Shown here piece by piece: positions 18,530 to 27,976 of a stretch of 64,000 bases of DNA. The stretch's first letter is position 1. Every line of letters begins with the position of its first letter. The translations under genes were made by a program, and so were the position numbers. Origin of the DNA: Brevundimonas bullata (GTDB taxonomy: Bacteria; Pseudomonadota; Alphaproteobacteria; Caulobacterales; Caulobacteraceae); assembly GCF_003350205.1 (NCBI RefSeq), contig NZ_QLLC01000015.1, forward strand, positions 27,082-91,081. Reading direction: 5' to 3'. The notes below the pieces were generated by a model. It ran no database searches, was not told the origin of the DNA, and worked only from the letters and a program-made list of their open reading frames with translations.

Positions 18530-20812
18530 ATGCGCACATTCCTTCTTGCTTCGACGATCCTGATGGCTGCGACCTCGGCCTTCGCCCAATCCAGCCCGCA
18601 GCCCGCGTCGCCCCCGGCGGCGACCGCGCCGGCGTCCTCGATCCTGACGGTCGAGCGGGTTTTCGCCAATCCGTCCCTGTCGGGGCCGGTGGCCAAGGGC
18701 GTCAGCCTGTCGCCGGACGGCGAGCTGCTGGCCTTCCTGCGCTCGCGCGAGGACGACGTGGACGTGCTGGACCTGTGGGCCGCGCCGGTCGCCGGCGGCG
18801 AGCCGTTCAAGCTGATCGACGCGCGGGCTCTGGTCCCCGACGCGGGCGAACTGTCCGAGGCCGAGAAGGCGCGGCGCGAGCGGATGCGGATCTCGGCGCG
18901 CGGCGTGGTGGAATATTCGTGGGACGAGCAGGGCCGCTACATCCTGGCCCCGCTGGAAGGCGACATCTTCCTGGCCAACCGCGCCGACAGCAGCGTGCGC
19001 CGCCTGACCGAGACCGCCGCCGACGAGATCGACGCCAAGGTCTCGCCCAAGGGTTCGTTCGTCAGCTTCGTGCGGGATCAGGATCTGGTCGTGCTGGACC
19101 TGGCCTCGGGCGCCGAACAGGCGATCACGAACGACGGCGACGGCCTGATCACCTGGGCCACGGCCGAGTTCATCGCCCAGGAAGAGCTGGATCGCGACAC
19201 CGGCTACTGGTGGAGCCCGGATGAGCGCTTCATCGCTCTGCAACGCACGGACGAAAGCACCGTCGACATCATCCCGCGCCTGGACATCACCGGCGGCGGC
19301 GCTTCGGTGATCGAGCAGCGCTATCCGCGCGCCGGGCGTCCCAACGCCGTGGTCGAGCTCTATGTTCAGGACGTGCAGGCCGGTAAACGGGTCAAGGTGG
19401 ACCTGGGCGCCAACGCCGACATCTATCTGGCCCGCGTCAACTGGGCCAAGGACGGGCGGACCCTTTACGTCCAGCGTCTGTCGCGCGACCAGAAGACGCT
19501 GGAGCTGCTGAGCGTCGATCCGACCACGGGCGCCAGCCGCGTCATCGCCACCCAACGCTCCGACGCCTGGGTGCCGCTGAGCCACAGCTTCAAGGCGCTG
19601 GAGGACGGCAACTTCATCTGGTCGTCGGAAGAGAGCGGCTGGAACCACCTCTATCTCTATAACCGCGACGGTCGCCGACTGCGCGCGATCACGCAGGGGA
19701 ACTATCCGGTCAAGTCGCTGGCGGGCGTCAATCCGACGACGGGCGAGGTCTTCTTCACCGCTTCCATGCGCGACGGCAAGGAATACCCGATCGAGCAGCA
19801 GCTGTTCCGCGCCAGCTACAAGCGGACGGGCGCCCCGACCGAGGTCACGCCGCGCGGCGGCTGGTGGAGCGCTTCGGTCAACGACACGGGTACGGCCTAT
19901 GTCGGCAACTATACCGACGTGAACACCCCGCCGCAGTCGGCGCTGTACAGCATCGACGGCACGCGCGTCCGCTGGATCGAGGAGAACAAGCTCCAGCCCG
20001 GCCACCCCTTCTGGCCCTATGCCGAGCGTCAGCAGAAGCCCACCTTCGGCACGCTGCAAAGCCACGGCGAGACGCTGATGTGGCAGATGACCACGCCGCC
20101 GGACTTTGATCCGACCAAGACCTATCCGGTCGTCATGCAGGTTTACGGCGGCCCCTCCGGCGGCGGCGTGAAGAACGGCTGGCAGGGGGCGACCAACCAG
20201 TTGCTGACCGAGGCCGGCTACATCGTCTTCCGCCTGGACAACCGGGGCGAGGGCGACCGTTCGGCGGCCTTCAAGCAGGCCCTCTATCTGAAGATGGGGC
20301 AGCCGGAGATCGAGGATCAGGTCATCGCCGCCGACTATCTGCGGTCGCTGCCCTACGTCGACGACAGCCGCATCGCCATGATGGGCTGGTCCTACGGCGG
20401 CTTCATGAGCTTGATGGCCCTGACCGAGCCCAGGATGGGTCTGGCCTCGGCCCTGGCCGGCGCCCCGCCGACCGAGTGGAGCCTCTACGACACGGCCTAT
20501 ACCGAGCGTTACATGTCGACGCCGCAGGCGAATGTGGAAGGCTATGCCGCGTCGGACGTGCTGGGCCGTCTCGACAACCTGACCGGACGTCTGCTGCTGC
20601 TGCACGGCATGGCCGACGACAACGTCATCTTCGAGAACACGACGCGGGTGCTGGACGGGCTTCAGGCCAAGAGCATCCCGTTCGAGACCATGCTCTATCC
20701 CGGACAGCGCCACGGCGTGCGTGGCAACGAGAGGCAGCTTCACCTATGGCGCACCTACCTCGACTTCCTCGACCGCACCATTGGTACGCGGGCGCCCGAA
20801 AAGGCGGACTGA
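18530..20812 (+). CDS. Exported S9 family peptidase (dipeptidyl peptidase IV-like)
   Basis: A 760-residue periplasmic or secreted serine peptidase that would release N-terminal dipeptides, usually X-Pro. The ATG at 18530 gives a clean signal peptide (MRTFLLASTILMAATSAFAQ); a start 12 codons earlier does not. An N-terminal beta-propeller (about residues 50-500) contains the DPP-IV Glu motif region (AEFIAQEELDRDTGYWWSPD). The C-terminal alpha/beta-hydrolase has GWSYGG with Ser621, LLLHGMADDNV (Asp) and YPGQRHGV (His). The following amidase gene probably starts inside this gene. Confidence 0.92.
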   Translation: MRTFLLASTILMAATSAFAQSSPQPASPPAATAPASSILTVERVFANPSLSGPVAKGVSLSPDGELLAFLRSREDDVDVLDLWAAPVAGGEPFKLIDARALVPDAGELSEAEKARRERMRISARGVVEYSWDEQGRYILAPLEGDIFLANRADSSVRRLTETAADEIDAKVSPKGSFVSFVRDQDLVVLDLASGAEQAITNDGDGLITWATAEFIAQEELDRDTGYWWSPDERFIALQRTDESTVDIIPRLDITGGGASVIEQRYPRAGRPNAVVELYVQDVQAGKRVKVDLGANADIYLARVNWAKDGRTLYVQRLSRDQKTLELLSVDPTTGASRVIATQRSDAWVPLSHSFKALEDGNFIWSSEESGWNHLYLYNRDGRRLRAITQGNYPVKSLAGVNPTTGEVFFTASMRDGKEYPIEQQLFRASYKRTGAPTEVTPRGGWWSASVNDTGTAYVGNYTDVNTPPQSALYSIDGTRVRWIEENKLQPGHPFWPYAERQQKPTFGTLQSHGETLMWQMTTPPDFDPTKTYPVVMQVYGGPSGGGVKNGWQGATNQLLTEAGYIVFRLDNRGEGDRSAAFKQALYLKMGQPEIEDQVIAADYLRSLPYVDDSRIAMMGWSYGGFMSLMALTEPRMGLASALAGAPPTEWSLYDTAYTERYMSTPQANVEGYAASDVLGRLDNLTGRLLLLHGMADDNVIFENTTRVLDGLQAKSIPFETMLYPGQRHGVRGNERQLHLWRTYLDFLDRTIGTRAPEKAD

Positions 20813-22329
20813 TCGCCGCCGCCGTCAGCGCCCTGGCGCTGACGGCGTGCGCTGGGGTCAAGAATGATCCGGCTGTCGCGGGAGTCGGATACGTACCTCC
20901 CACGGCGGCGAAGATCGTCGACGACATGGCCATCTACGGACCGGGCCATCCAGCTTGGGCGCTGCGGGTCGACCAGGGGGCGGGCGAGGGTGTCGCTCCC
21001 AATGCCCTGGTGGTGCTGGCGTCGGACATCCGCTGGTCGAAAGGCGAGGGCGAGGGTTATCTGGACGGCCTTCCCATCCTGCTGAAAGACAACATCGAGA
21101 CCCGCGACATGCCGACGACGGCGGGTTCGCTGGCCCTGGCCGCCAATGCGCCGGGTCGTGATGCGCCCCTCGTGGCGAGGCTGCGCGACGCCGGGGCGAT
21201 CATCCTCGGCAAGACCAATCTGTCGGAATGGGCCAATATCCGCGCGTCGGACTCCATCAGCGGCTGGAGCGCGGTCGGGGGGCAGACCCGCAACCCCTAC
21301 GCCCCCGAACGGACGCCCTGCGGGTCGTCCTCGGGCAGCGCGACGGCTGTGGCCATCGGCCTGGCGCCCGTCGCCATAGGCACCGAGACGGACGGGTCGA
21401 TCACATGTCCCGCCGCAGTCAACGGCGTGGTCGGGTTCAAGCCGACCGTGGGTCTGGTCAGCCGCACCCACATCGTCCCGATCAGCCATTCGCAGGACAC
21501 CGCTGGCCCCATCGCCACGACGGTCGAGGACGCCGCCATTGTTCTGACCGTCATCGCGGGCAGCGATCCCGCCGACCCCGCCACGCTTGAGGCGGACGCG
21601 CGCAAGGTCGACTATCGCGCGGCGCTGGATGCGAACAGCCTGCGCGGCGCCCGGATCGGCGTCATGCGCTTCCTGCTGCCCTCCTTTTCCGCCGAGACGC
21701 GGGCCGAGTTCGAGCGGGCTCTGGCCGCCCTGCGCGCCGCCGGGGCCGAGGTGGTGGAGATCGAGCAAGGGCCCGCCGATCTGCCGGCCATCGGCGGGTG
21801 GGAGCTGACCGTTCTGCTGACCGAGTTGAAGCACGACCTGAACGCCTATCTGGCCTCGACCGACCCGACGCAGGTGAAAACGCGGACCCTCGCCGACGTC
21901 ATCGCCTTCAACGCCGCTGAGCCGCGCGAACTGGTGCTGTTCGGGCAGGACCTGTTCGAGGCGGCCCAGGCGACCGGGGAGCTGAGCGATCCCGCCTATG
22001 TCGAGGCGCGAGCAAGGTCCTTGCAGGCGGCGGGACCGGACGGGATCGACCGGATGATGGCGGATCACCGCGTCGTCGCCCTGATCGCGCCCACAACCTC
22101 GCGCGCCTGGACCAATGATCCCAGGGACGAGGATGAGATGCAGGGCTCGGCCAGCCGACTGGCGGCGGTGGCGGGCTATCCGCACCTGAGCGTGCCCATG
22201 GGCTTTGATCGCGGCATGCCGGTGGGTCTTAGCTTCATCGGCGGGAAATGGGACGACGCCCGCATCCTGTCGCTGGGCCATGCCTATGAGCGAGCAACGC
22301 GCGAGCGTCGGCCGCCGCCTCTGCCCTGA
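20746..22329 (+). CDS. Amidase signature family lipoprotein
   Basis: An amidase of the AS family that hydrolyses amide bonds in an unidentified substrate. The catalytic triad is visible: Lys in LLKDNIETRD, the cis-Ser in PCGSSSGSATA, and the nucleophile Ser in TETDGSITCPA. The N-terminal LIAAAVSALALTAC is a lipoprotein signal, suggesting an anchored periplasmic enzyme. The start is uncertain. The ATG at 20746, with GAGAGG upstream, lies 67 bases inside the peptidase gene and is the only standard start before the lipobox; a CTG at about 20811 would give a shorter signal. Overlap with the DPP-IV gene implies an operon for peptide breakdown. Confidence 0.85.
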   Translation: MAHLPRLPRPHHWYAGARKGGLIAAAVSALALTACAGVKNDPAVAGVGYVPPTAAKIVDDMAIYGPGHPAWALRVDQGAGEGVAPNALVVLASDIRWSKGEGEGYLDGLPILLKDNIETRDMPTTAGSLALAANAPGRDAPLVARLRDAGAIILGKTNLSEWANIRASDSISGWSAVGGQTRNPYAPERTPCGSSSGSATAVAIGLAPVAIGTETDGSITCPAAVNGVVGFKPTVGLVSRTHIVPISHSQDTAGPIATTVEDAAIVLTVIAGSDPADPATLEADARKVDYRAALDANSLRGARIGVMRFLLPSFSAETRAEFERALAALRAAGAEVVEIEQGPADLPAIGGWELTVLLTELKHDLNAYLASTDPTQVKTRTLADVIAFNAAEPRELVLFGQDLFEAAQATGELSDPAYVEARARSLQAAGPDGIDRMMADHRVVALIAPTTSRAWTNDPRDEDEMQGSASRLAAVAGYPHLSVPMGFDRGMPVGLSFIGGKWDDARILSLGHAYERATRERRPPPLP

Positions 22330-22362
22330 GCAACCTCGGCCATTCAGACGGGTTAAACGGTC

Positions 22363-22836
22363 ATGGAAAAACTGTTCAACCGTTTCGCCAGTGCGACAGC
22401 CAAGGTCGCAGGGCGGCCGTGGACCTTCATCACTTGTCTGCTGCTGGTCCTGGTGTGGGCGGCGACGGGGCCGCTGTTTGGCTTCAGCGAGACCTGGCAG
22501 CTGGTGATCAACACCGGCACCACCATCATCACCTTCCTGATGGTCTTCCTGATCCAGAGCACCCAGAACCGCGACGCGGCGGCCATGCACGCCAAGATGG
22601 ACGAGCTGATCTATGCGGTGCGTAAGGCGGATGCCCGCTTCATCGGCATCGAGCATCTGACCGACAAGGAACTGGCCGTCATCCTGAACGAGGTGGAGCA
22701 GCGGGCGCTGGCCATTCATGCGGGTAAGCCCGCGCGGGCGATCACCGGCAAGCCCGCCGCGCGCGCCGAAGAGATCGAGGCCGAGCAGCCGCCGAAAGCT
22801 CGGGCGAAACGTCCCGTGTCAAAGGCGGGGGCATGA
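22363..22836 (+). CDS. Low-affinity iron permease family membrane protein
   Basis: A 157-residue protein of the bacterial low-affinity iron permease family (PF04120 type). Two transmembrane segments (about residues 19-38 and 46-66) are followed by the family sequence FLIQSTQNRDAAAMHAKMDELI and a charged Ala/Lys-rich tail. The family name comes from distant similarity to fungal Fet4; transport activity in bacteria is not well established. The start follows a short gap after the amidase, and the stop overlaps the next start (ATGA at 22833). Confidence 0.8.
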   Translation: MEKLFNRFASATAKVAGRPWTFITCLLLVLVWAATGPLFGFSETWQLVINTGTTIITFLMVFLIQSTQNRDAAAMHAKMDELIYAVRKADARFIGIEHLTDKELAVILNEVEQRALAIHAGKPARAITGKPAARAEEIEAEQPPKARAKRPVSKAGA

Positions 22837-23102
22837 GCGATCTGATCGCCAACGTCGTCGGTACGGCGGCGGCCCTTTGCTCCATCACCAGTTTCGCGCC
22901 GCAGATGATCAAGATCTGGAAGACGCGGGACGCCTCCAGCGTGTCGCTGAAGACCTATTCCCTGACCGTGACCTGCTTCGTCCTGTGGACGGCCTATGGG
23001 GTGATGATCGACGCCTGGCCGGTCGCCGTGGCCAACGCCTGCGCGCTGGTCATGGCGACCGGGGTCCTGCTGATGAAGTGGCGCTTCAGTCGCGGTAGTT
23101 GA
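22833..23102 (+). CDS. SemiSWEET family sugar transporter
   Basis: An 89-residue three-helix PQ-loop protein. It shows the conserved first-helix sequence GTAAALCSITSFAPQMIKIWKTRDASSVSL, including the PQ motif, and a second segment CFVLWTAYGVM. SemiSWEETs work as homodimers that carry sugars along a gradient. It overlaps the previous gene by four bases and runs 17 bases into the convergent M20 gene. Confidence 0.9.
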   Translation: MSDLIANVVGTAAALCSITSFAPQMIKIWKTRDASSVSLKTYSLTVTCFVLWTAYGVMIDAWPVAVANACALVMATGVLLMKWRFSRGS

Positions 23103-24537
23103 GCGCCGGGGCGCGGTCGCCCAGCAGGGCCTCGTACTGGAAGTCCGGGCCGCGACGACGGTCGAACTCGGCCTTGGCCGTGGCGATGGTGTCGGGGCTC
23201 TGGAACAGTTCGGCGGTGGTCAGAGCCAGGGTCTTGGCGGCCAGATGCGCCCCCTTCAGACCGATGGTCGAGCCGGCGGCCACGACGTTCTGCCAGCTGT
23301 GGCCCGCCGAGCTTGGGACGAAGGTGGCGGTGGACAGGCCGACCGTCGGCGCGACCCAGCTGACGTCCGACACGTCGGTCGAGCCGCCGAAGTCGCCGCC
23401 GATCACCGCCGGTTCGATCGTACCGACGCTGGCCAGGTCGGGCTTGGTGGGCAGGGTCTTCTGGATTTCGGTCGCCAGGGCGATTTCCTCGGGCGTCCAG
23501 GTGATGCCGCCGACATGGCGCAGGTTGCGGTCCATGACGGTCATCAGGGCCTCGTTCGGCAGCATGGAATAGACGCCGCCGATGGCCTCGAACTCGACGC
23601 GGGTGCCGGTGCCCAGCGCTGCGCCCTCAGCCGCCTTCTTCACCCGTTCCAGCACGTCGCGGACGATCTGCGGGTCGTTGTGGCGGACGTAGTAGTAGCT
23701 CTCGGCATAGGCGGGGACGACGTTGGGCGCCTTGCCGCCGTCAGTGATGGCGTAGTGGATGCGGGTGCGGTCGGGCACGTGCTCGCGCATCAGGTTGACC
23801 ATGGCGTTCATGGCCTCGACGCCGTCGAGCGCCGAGCGGCCCTTGTCAGGCGCGGCGGCGGCGTGGGACGAGACGCCGTAGAAGCGGAACTTGCCCGAGA
23901 CGTTGGACATGGTGTCGCCCTGGCGGGCGCTGTTGACGTTGCCGGGGTGCCAGTGGACCGCCACGTCGACGTCGTTGAACAGGCCGTCGCGGACCATATA
24001 GACCTTGCCCGAGCCGCCTTCTTCGGCAGGCGTGCCATAGACGCGCAGCTCGCCCTTGACGTTGTTGGCGACCATCCAGTCCTTGACCGCGATGGCCGCG
24101 TGGACCGAGGCGGCGCCGAACAGGTTGTGGCCGCAGCCGTGACCGGCGTGACCGCCGGCGGACTCCTGAACCGGGTTCAGGGTCTGCGACAGGCCGGGCA
24201 GGGCGTCATATTCGGCCAGGACGGCGATGACCGGGCCGTCGCCGTTCTTGAAGCTGGCCAGGAAGGCGGTCGGTTCGTTGGCGATGCCGGGCGTGACGGT
24301 GAAGCCGGCCTCGGTCAGCTGGCCCTGCAACAGGGTCGAGCTCTGCGTCTCCTGATAGCCTAGCTCCGCGAACTTCCAGATTTCGAGCGCGGCGTGATCG
24401 AGCGCGGGCTGGTTGCGTTCGACCGTGCCGGTGATCTGGGCGCGAGCCTGGGGCGACAGCTCGGCGGCGACGACCGGGGCGCTCAGCGTGGTCAGGGCGG
24501 CGGCGAGCATGAGGGCGCGCATCGAGACGGGTTTCAT
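23086..24537 (-). CDS. Exported M20 family amidohydrolase (AbgB-like)
   Basis: A 483-residue zinc amidohydrolase with a signal peptide (MKPVSMRALMLAAALTTLSAPVVAA). Metal-site motifs of the AbgB/M20D group are visible: GHAGHGCGHNLFG, GTPAEEGGSGK, and WHPGN in place of a standard spacer. The dimerisation domain contains FRFYGVSSHAAAAPDKG. Relatives cleave N-acyl or p-aminobenzoyl-glutamate amides. The ATG at 24537 has GGAG 6-7 bases upstream. The gene lies downstream of a TonB receptor on the same strand, but a terminator separates them. Confidence 0.9.
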   Translation of the reverse strand: MKPVSMRALMLAAALTTLSAPVVAAELSPQARAQITGTVERNQPALDHAALEIWKFAELGYQETQSSTLLQGQLTEAGFTVTPGIANEPTAFLASFKNGDGPVIAVLAEYDALPGLSQTLNPVQESAGGHAGHGCGHNLFGAASVHAAIAVKDWMVANNVKGELRVYGTPAEEGGSGKVYMVRDGLFNDVDVAVHWHPGNVNSARQGDTMSNVSGKFRFYGVSSHAAAAPDKGRSALDGVEAMNAMVNLMREHVPDRTRIHYAITDGGKAPNVVPAYAESYYYVRHNDPQIVRDVLERVKKAAEGAALGTGTRVEFEAIGGVYSMLPNEALMTVMDRNLRHVGGITWTPEEIALATEIQKTLPTKPDLASVGTIEPAVIGGDFGGSTDVSDVSWVAPTVGLSTATFVPSSAGHSWQNVVAAGSTIGLKGAHLAAKTLALTTAELFQSPDTIATAKAEFDRRRGPDFQYEALLGDRAPALNYRD

Positions 24538-24570
24538 CGGGAACTCCACAACAGACGTCGAAACAGAAAA

Positions 24571-24600
24571 GGGCGGAAGACGATCGCTCGCCTTCCGCCC
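24571..24600 (-). terminator. Terminator of the first TonB receptor gene
   Basis: A 9-bp stem GGGCGGAAG / CTTCCGCCC with a 12-base loop lies directly after the receptor stop. On the minus strand it is followed by TTTTCTGTTT. Confidence 0.78.
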
Positions 24601-24617
24601 GATAGGATCAAGACCGA

Positions 24618-27600
24618 CTAGAAGGTCTTGCGGATGCTGGCGTACCAGTAGCGACCATAGGGCTGATAGACGGCGCCGACATAGCCGTCAGTCGAGAGCG
24701 GCGGCTGTTCATCGGTCAGGTTGCGCACCCCGACGCGGACCGCCGTTCCCGCCAGTTGACCTTCGTCGAACTGGTACTCGCCGTACAGGTTGGCGGTGAT
24801 GGTGGAATCGACTGTCCAATAGTCGCCGGCCGAGTTGGTCAGCCGGTCGTCATAGAGCGACGAGATGTACTGGCTGAAGGCGCCGACCGTGATGTTCTGG
24901 TAGCGCCAGGTCCCCGAGAGCGACCACTTCCATTCAGGACGACCCAGGTCGCCGATCATGTCGCCCATGTTGCCGCCGAGCGAAATCGACGGAGCAAGCT
25001 CTCCGGCCTCCTTGGCGTCCACCAGGGCCTGAGCCCCCGGAGCCAGCTCCAGGTAGTATTTGATCAGGTGCGAGACGTTCAGGTTCAGGCTGAAGTCGCC
25101 GTAGCTGGTGCCACGCAGGTTCCACATGGCGCCGAGGTCCAGGCCCTCGACCGTCTGCGGTTGCTGGTTGGTGTAGGCGTCGGTGATGTACTGGATCTCA
25201 CCCACTGCGGCGAGCTTGGTGCCTTTGAAGATGGCTTGGTCGGCTGCGGTGGCGTCGGCGCGGATGACGTTCGGGTTAAAGCTGCCCTGCTTGCGCAGCA
25301 GATAGTCCAGGATGATGGCGTTCTGGCCACGGAACAGACCGACCATGCCGGTCTGTTCGACCTGCCACCAGTCGGCCGTGAAGGTGAAGTCGCCGAACTG
25401 TTCCGGGACGAAGCGCGGCTGGATCACCACGCCGAACGACAGGGTTTCGGACTCTTCGGGCTGCAGATCCGGGTTGCCCGCGCGGCGTTCGGCTATGGAT
25501 TTGCGCACGTGGGTTTGTTTGAAGCTGCCGGCGTCGGCAAAGCCGTCGTTCAGCTTAACCGAGGCTCCGCACTGCTTCATGTCGTTGATGGCGTTCCGCT
25601 GGAGCAGGGCGTCGCAATAGTAGTAGTCGTTCGAACTGTTCGAACGGGTGACCTCTGTCGCGTTGATCTGTTCCAGGTTGGGAGCACGGAAGCCCTGGGC
25701 CCACGAACCGCGCAGACGGAAGCCGTCGACGATGTCCCAGGCCGCTGCGAACTTGGGCTTGGCGATGTCGCCGAAGTCCGAATAGTGCTCGAAGCGACCG
25801 GCCAGCTGGACTTCCAGGTTGTGGACCAGAGGGATGCCCATTTCCGGCGAAACCAAAGGCGCGGCGAACTCCAGATAGGCCGAATAGACGTCGCGTTCGC
25901 CGTAGGTGTCGGGGTTGATCGACCCGTTGATCAGATCGCTTGACGTCCCATACTTGATCGTGCCGTCGATGCGGCTGTCGCGGTCGTCCAGCTGGGTCTC
26001 GGTGCGCGCCTCGATGCCGGCGGCCATGCCGACGGGGCCGCCGGGCAGGGTGAAGAGATCAGGGCGCGAGATCTTGAAGTCCCACAGGCCCAGTTCAGTC
26101 TTGGTCTTGCGGACCATGTCCACACGGACGGCGTCGATGGCGGCCTGGTTGGACGGGGTTCCGTCGCCGACGCGCGGGTTGGACTTGTCGCCGCCATTGA
26201 AGAAGTTGAAGGCGTCGGGCGTGGACTTGGCTGCCCATTCGGCCAGCCGCGTGACCGAGATGTTGTCCGACACGTCCTTGGCCGAGGCTTCCGACCACAG
26301 CAGGGCCGATTCCCAGTTCCAGCCGCGCCAGTCGCCGCGCAGGCCGCCCAGCACGCGGTACTGCTGGTTCGTCACCTCGACGTTGATCGGTCCCATTTCG
26401 CTGAAACGGTAGCCGGTCAGGCGGACGTCCTGCTTGAACGGGTTGTAGTAGTTGCCGCCGGGGATGATCAGGGCGACGCCGGTGACGGTGTTCACCGGCG
26501 CCTGGCGGGCCTTGGAATGCGCGTAGTAGCCGCCGATTTCGCCGAAGGCCTCGACCGAGTCGTTGATCTGGTAACGTCCGGTCAGGAAGAGGTTGAAGCG
26601 ATCAACCTCGGGGATGACCGTCAGACCCTGCGCGGCCGTGTCAGTCAGCAGGGCGGGATCAATGTTGGTGCCCTTCTTCAGGCACAAGCCGTCGCCGAGC
26701 GCGGCGGCGCATCCGGCCAGGGTGTCTGGCTGGATAGTGAAGTCGCGGAAGGTCTGTCCGCCGAAGGTGGCGTCGTTGGTCAGGGTGAACTGGCCCCAGG
26801 GCGTCAGCGACGACAGGCCGTTCAGCGACGAACCCGAGAATCCGGTGCCGGAGAAGAGGCCGGTCTTGTCGTCCGACGCCGTGTAGGACTGTTCCAGCGT
26901 CGTCAGTTCGTCGCGGTGGTCGTAGTTGAAGAAGGCCGAGATATTGCCGCGGCCGTCAGCGATGTCCTTGCCGCCGTATGCGGAGAAGTTGATCTCGCGC
27001 ATGTCCGTGCCCTCGGCGAAGCCGTACTGGGTCGAGACGGTCAGGTCGGTCATGTCGTCGCGCAGGACGGTGTTGACCACCCCGGCGACGGCGTCCGCGC
27101 CATAGATGGCGGCGGCGCCGTCGCGCAGCACTTCCATGCGCTTGAGGCCCGACACCGGAATGGCGTTGGTGTTGTAGGTCAGCACCGGAACCAGGTGTTC
27201 GTTGGCCTGCGAGGTCGGATGGCCGACGACGCGACGACCGTTCAGCAGCACCAGGGTGTTGCCGATGCCGAGGCTGCGCAGGTTGACCGAGCCGGTGTCG
27301 CCGCGCGCCGAGTTGGAGCTGTTGGGCAGGTAGCTGGCGTTGAAGGTCACGTCGCCCATCTGGGGGATCGAACGCATCAGCTCGTCGCCCGAGGTGGCGG
27401 CGGTGGCCAGGATCTGTTCTTCGCCGACCACGGTGACGGGCAGGGCGGCGGTCACCTTGGCGCCGCGAATCTGGGAGCCGACGACGACGATTTCATCGAT
27501 CTGGGTGGCTTCTTCCTGCGGGGCGTCCTGCGCGGCGGCGGCGGTGGACAGGCTGAACAGGGCCGTGGTGGCCAGCATGGCCGTCTTCAGGCGTCGGTGT

Positions 27601-27620
27601 GTAGCGAACGTCGCTCGCAT
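24618..27620 (-). CDS. TonB-dependent receptor
   Basis: A 1000-residue outer-membrane receptor. The signal peptide ends near SLSTAAAAQ. A TonB-box-like IDEIVVVG is followed by the plug domain (TSGDELMRSIPQMGDV, LGIGNTLVLLNGRRVVGHP, KRMEVLRDGAAAIYGADAVAGVVN) and a 22-strand-type barrel ending in the aromatic YWYASIRKTF. The type resembles the large Caulobacter receptors for complex organic substrates. The substrate is not evident; neighbours (M20 amidohydrolase, gamma-glutamyltransferase) suggest peptides or amino-acid conjugates. It is divergent from ggt. Confidence 0.94.
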   Translation of the reverse strand: MRATFATHRRLKTAMLATTALFSLSTAAAAQDAPQEEATQIDEIVVVGSQIRGAKVTAALPVTVVGEEQILATAATSGDELMRSIPQMGDVTFNASYLPNSSNSARGDTGSVNLRSLGIGNTLVLLNGRRVVGHPTSQANEHLVPVLTYNTNAIPVSGLKRMEVLRDGAAAIYGADAVAGVVNTVLRDDMTDLTVSTQYGFAEGTDMREINFSAYGGKDIADGRGNISAFFNYDHRDELTTLEQSYTASDDKTGLFSGTGFSGSSLNGLSSLTPWGQFTLTNDATFGGQTFRDFTIQPDTLAGCAAALGDGLCLKKGTNIDPALLTDTAAQGLTVIPEVDRFNLFLTGRYQINDSVEAFGEIGGYYAHSKARQAPVNTVTGVALIIPGGNYYNPFKQDVRLTGYRFSEMGPINVEVTNQQYRVLGGLRGDWRGWNWESALLWSEASAKDVSDNISVTRLAEWAAKSTPDAFNFFNGGDKSNPRVGDGTPSNQAAIDAVRVDMVRKTKTELGLWDFKISRPDLFTLPGGPVGMAAGIEARTETQLDDRDSRIDGTIKYGTSSDLINGSINPDTYGERDVYSAYLEFAAPLVSPEMGIPLVHNLEVQLAGRFEHYSDFGDIAKPKFAAAWDIVDGFRLRGSWAQGFRAPNLEQINATEVTRSNSSNDYYYCDALLQRNAINDMKQCGASVKLNDGFADAGSFKQTHVRKSIAERRAGNPDLQPEESETLSFGVVIQPRFVPEQFGDFTFTADWWQVEQTGMVGLFRGQNAIILDYLLRKQGSFNPNVIRADATAADQAIFKGTKLAAVGEIQYITDAYTNQQPQTVEGLDLGAMWNLRGTSYGDFSLNLNVSHLIKYYLELAPGAQALVDAKEAGELAPSISLGGNMGDMIGDLGRPEWKWSLSGTWRYQNITVGAFSQYISSLYDDRLTNSAGDYWTVDSTITANLYGEYQFDEGQLAGTAVRVGVRNLTDEQPPLSTDGYVGAVYQPYGRYWYASIRKTF

Positions 27621-27976
27621 TGTACTGGTAATCCCCGAGGTGGAATCGGACCCCCCAGGGTCCGCCGGCCAATGGCCGAAGTTGGAACACGCGACCGTTC
27701 CATCGCCAGGCGAGGAGTTCTTTTGACCGACTATTGGTCTTGAGGCCGCAGATTTGACTAGAAGCGGTCACATTGTCGGCGTCAATCAGAGTGCGCAAAA
27801 ATATTGCCGTTATTTGAGTTTGGGTAGGCGAAACTTACATTTTACAGCCTTGAAGTGTCGTTTTGTGGAATGCTAACGCTTCCGCTTCATGCGCTGCGCT
27901 GATGTTTTGGGCGCGCAGGGCTTGGCCGGAGGGGCGGAAGGTGGCGCTCCGGGGTTTTTAGTATGACGGGGTGGCG
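27621..27976. promoter_or_regulatory. Divergent TonB receptor/ggt intergenic region
   Basis: A 356-base non-coding gap holds promoters for both genes. Bases of about 27,770-27,890 are distinctly AT-rich for this genome (CAAAAATATTGCCG, TTACATTTTACAG). A GGACC-N6-GGTCC inverted repeat lies near 27,648. TTGACC and TTGACT hexamers at about 27,723 and 27,756 are possible -35 elements. No start site can be fixed by eye. Confidence 0.35.

Noticed and set aside
18452..20743. Minus-strand open frame of 763 codons opposite the DPP-IV-like peptidase
   Set aside because: The plus-strand gene has a full catalytic triad and signal peptide; the antisense frame has shadow composition and no recognisable motif.
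20755..22719. Minus-strand open frame of 654 codons opposite the amidase
   Set aside because: It spans the ends of three plus-strand genes and lacks any family pattern; it is a GC-driven shadow frame.
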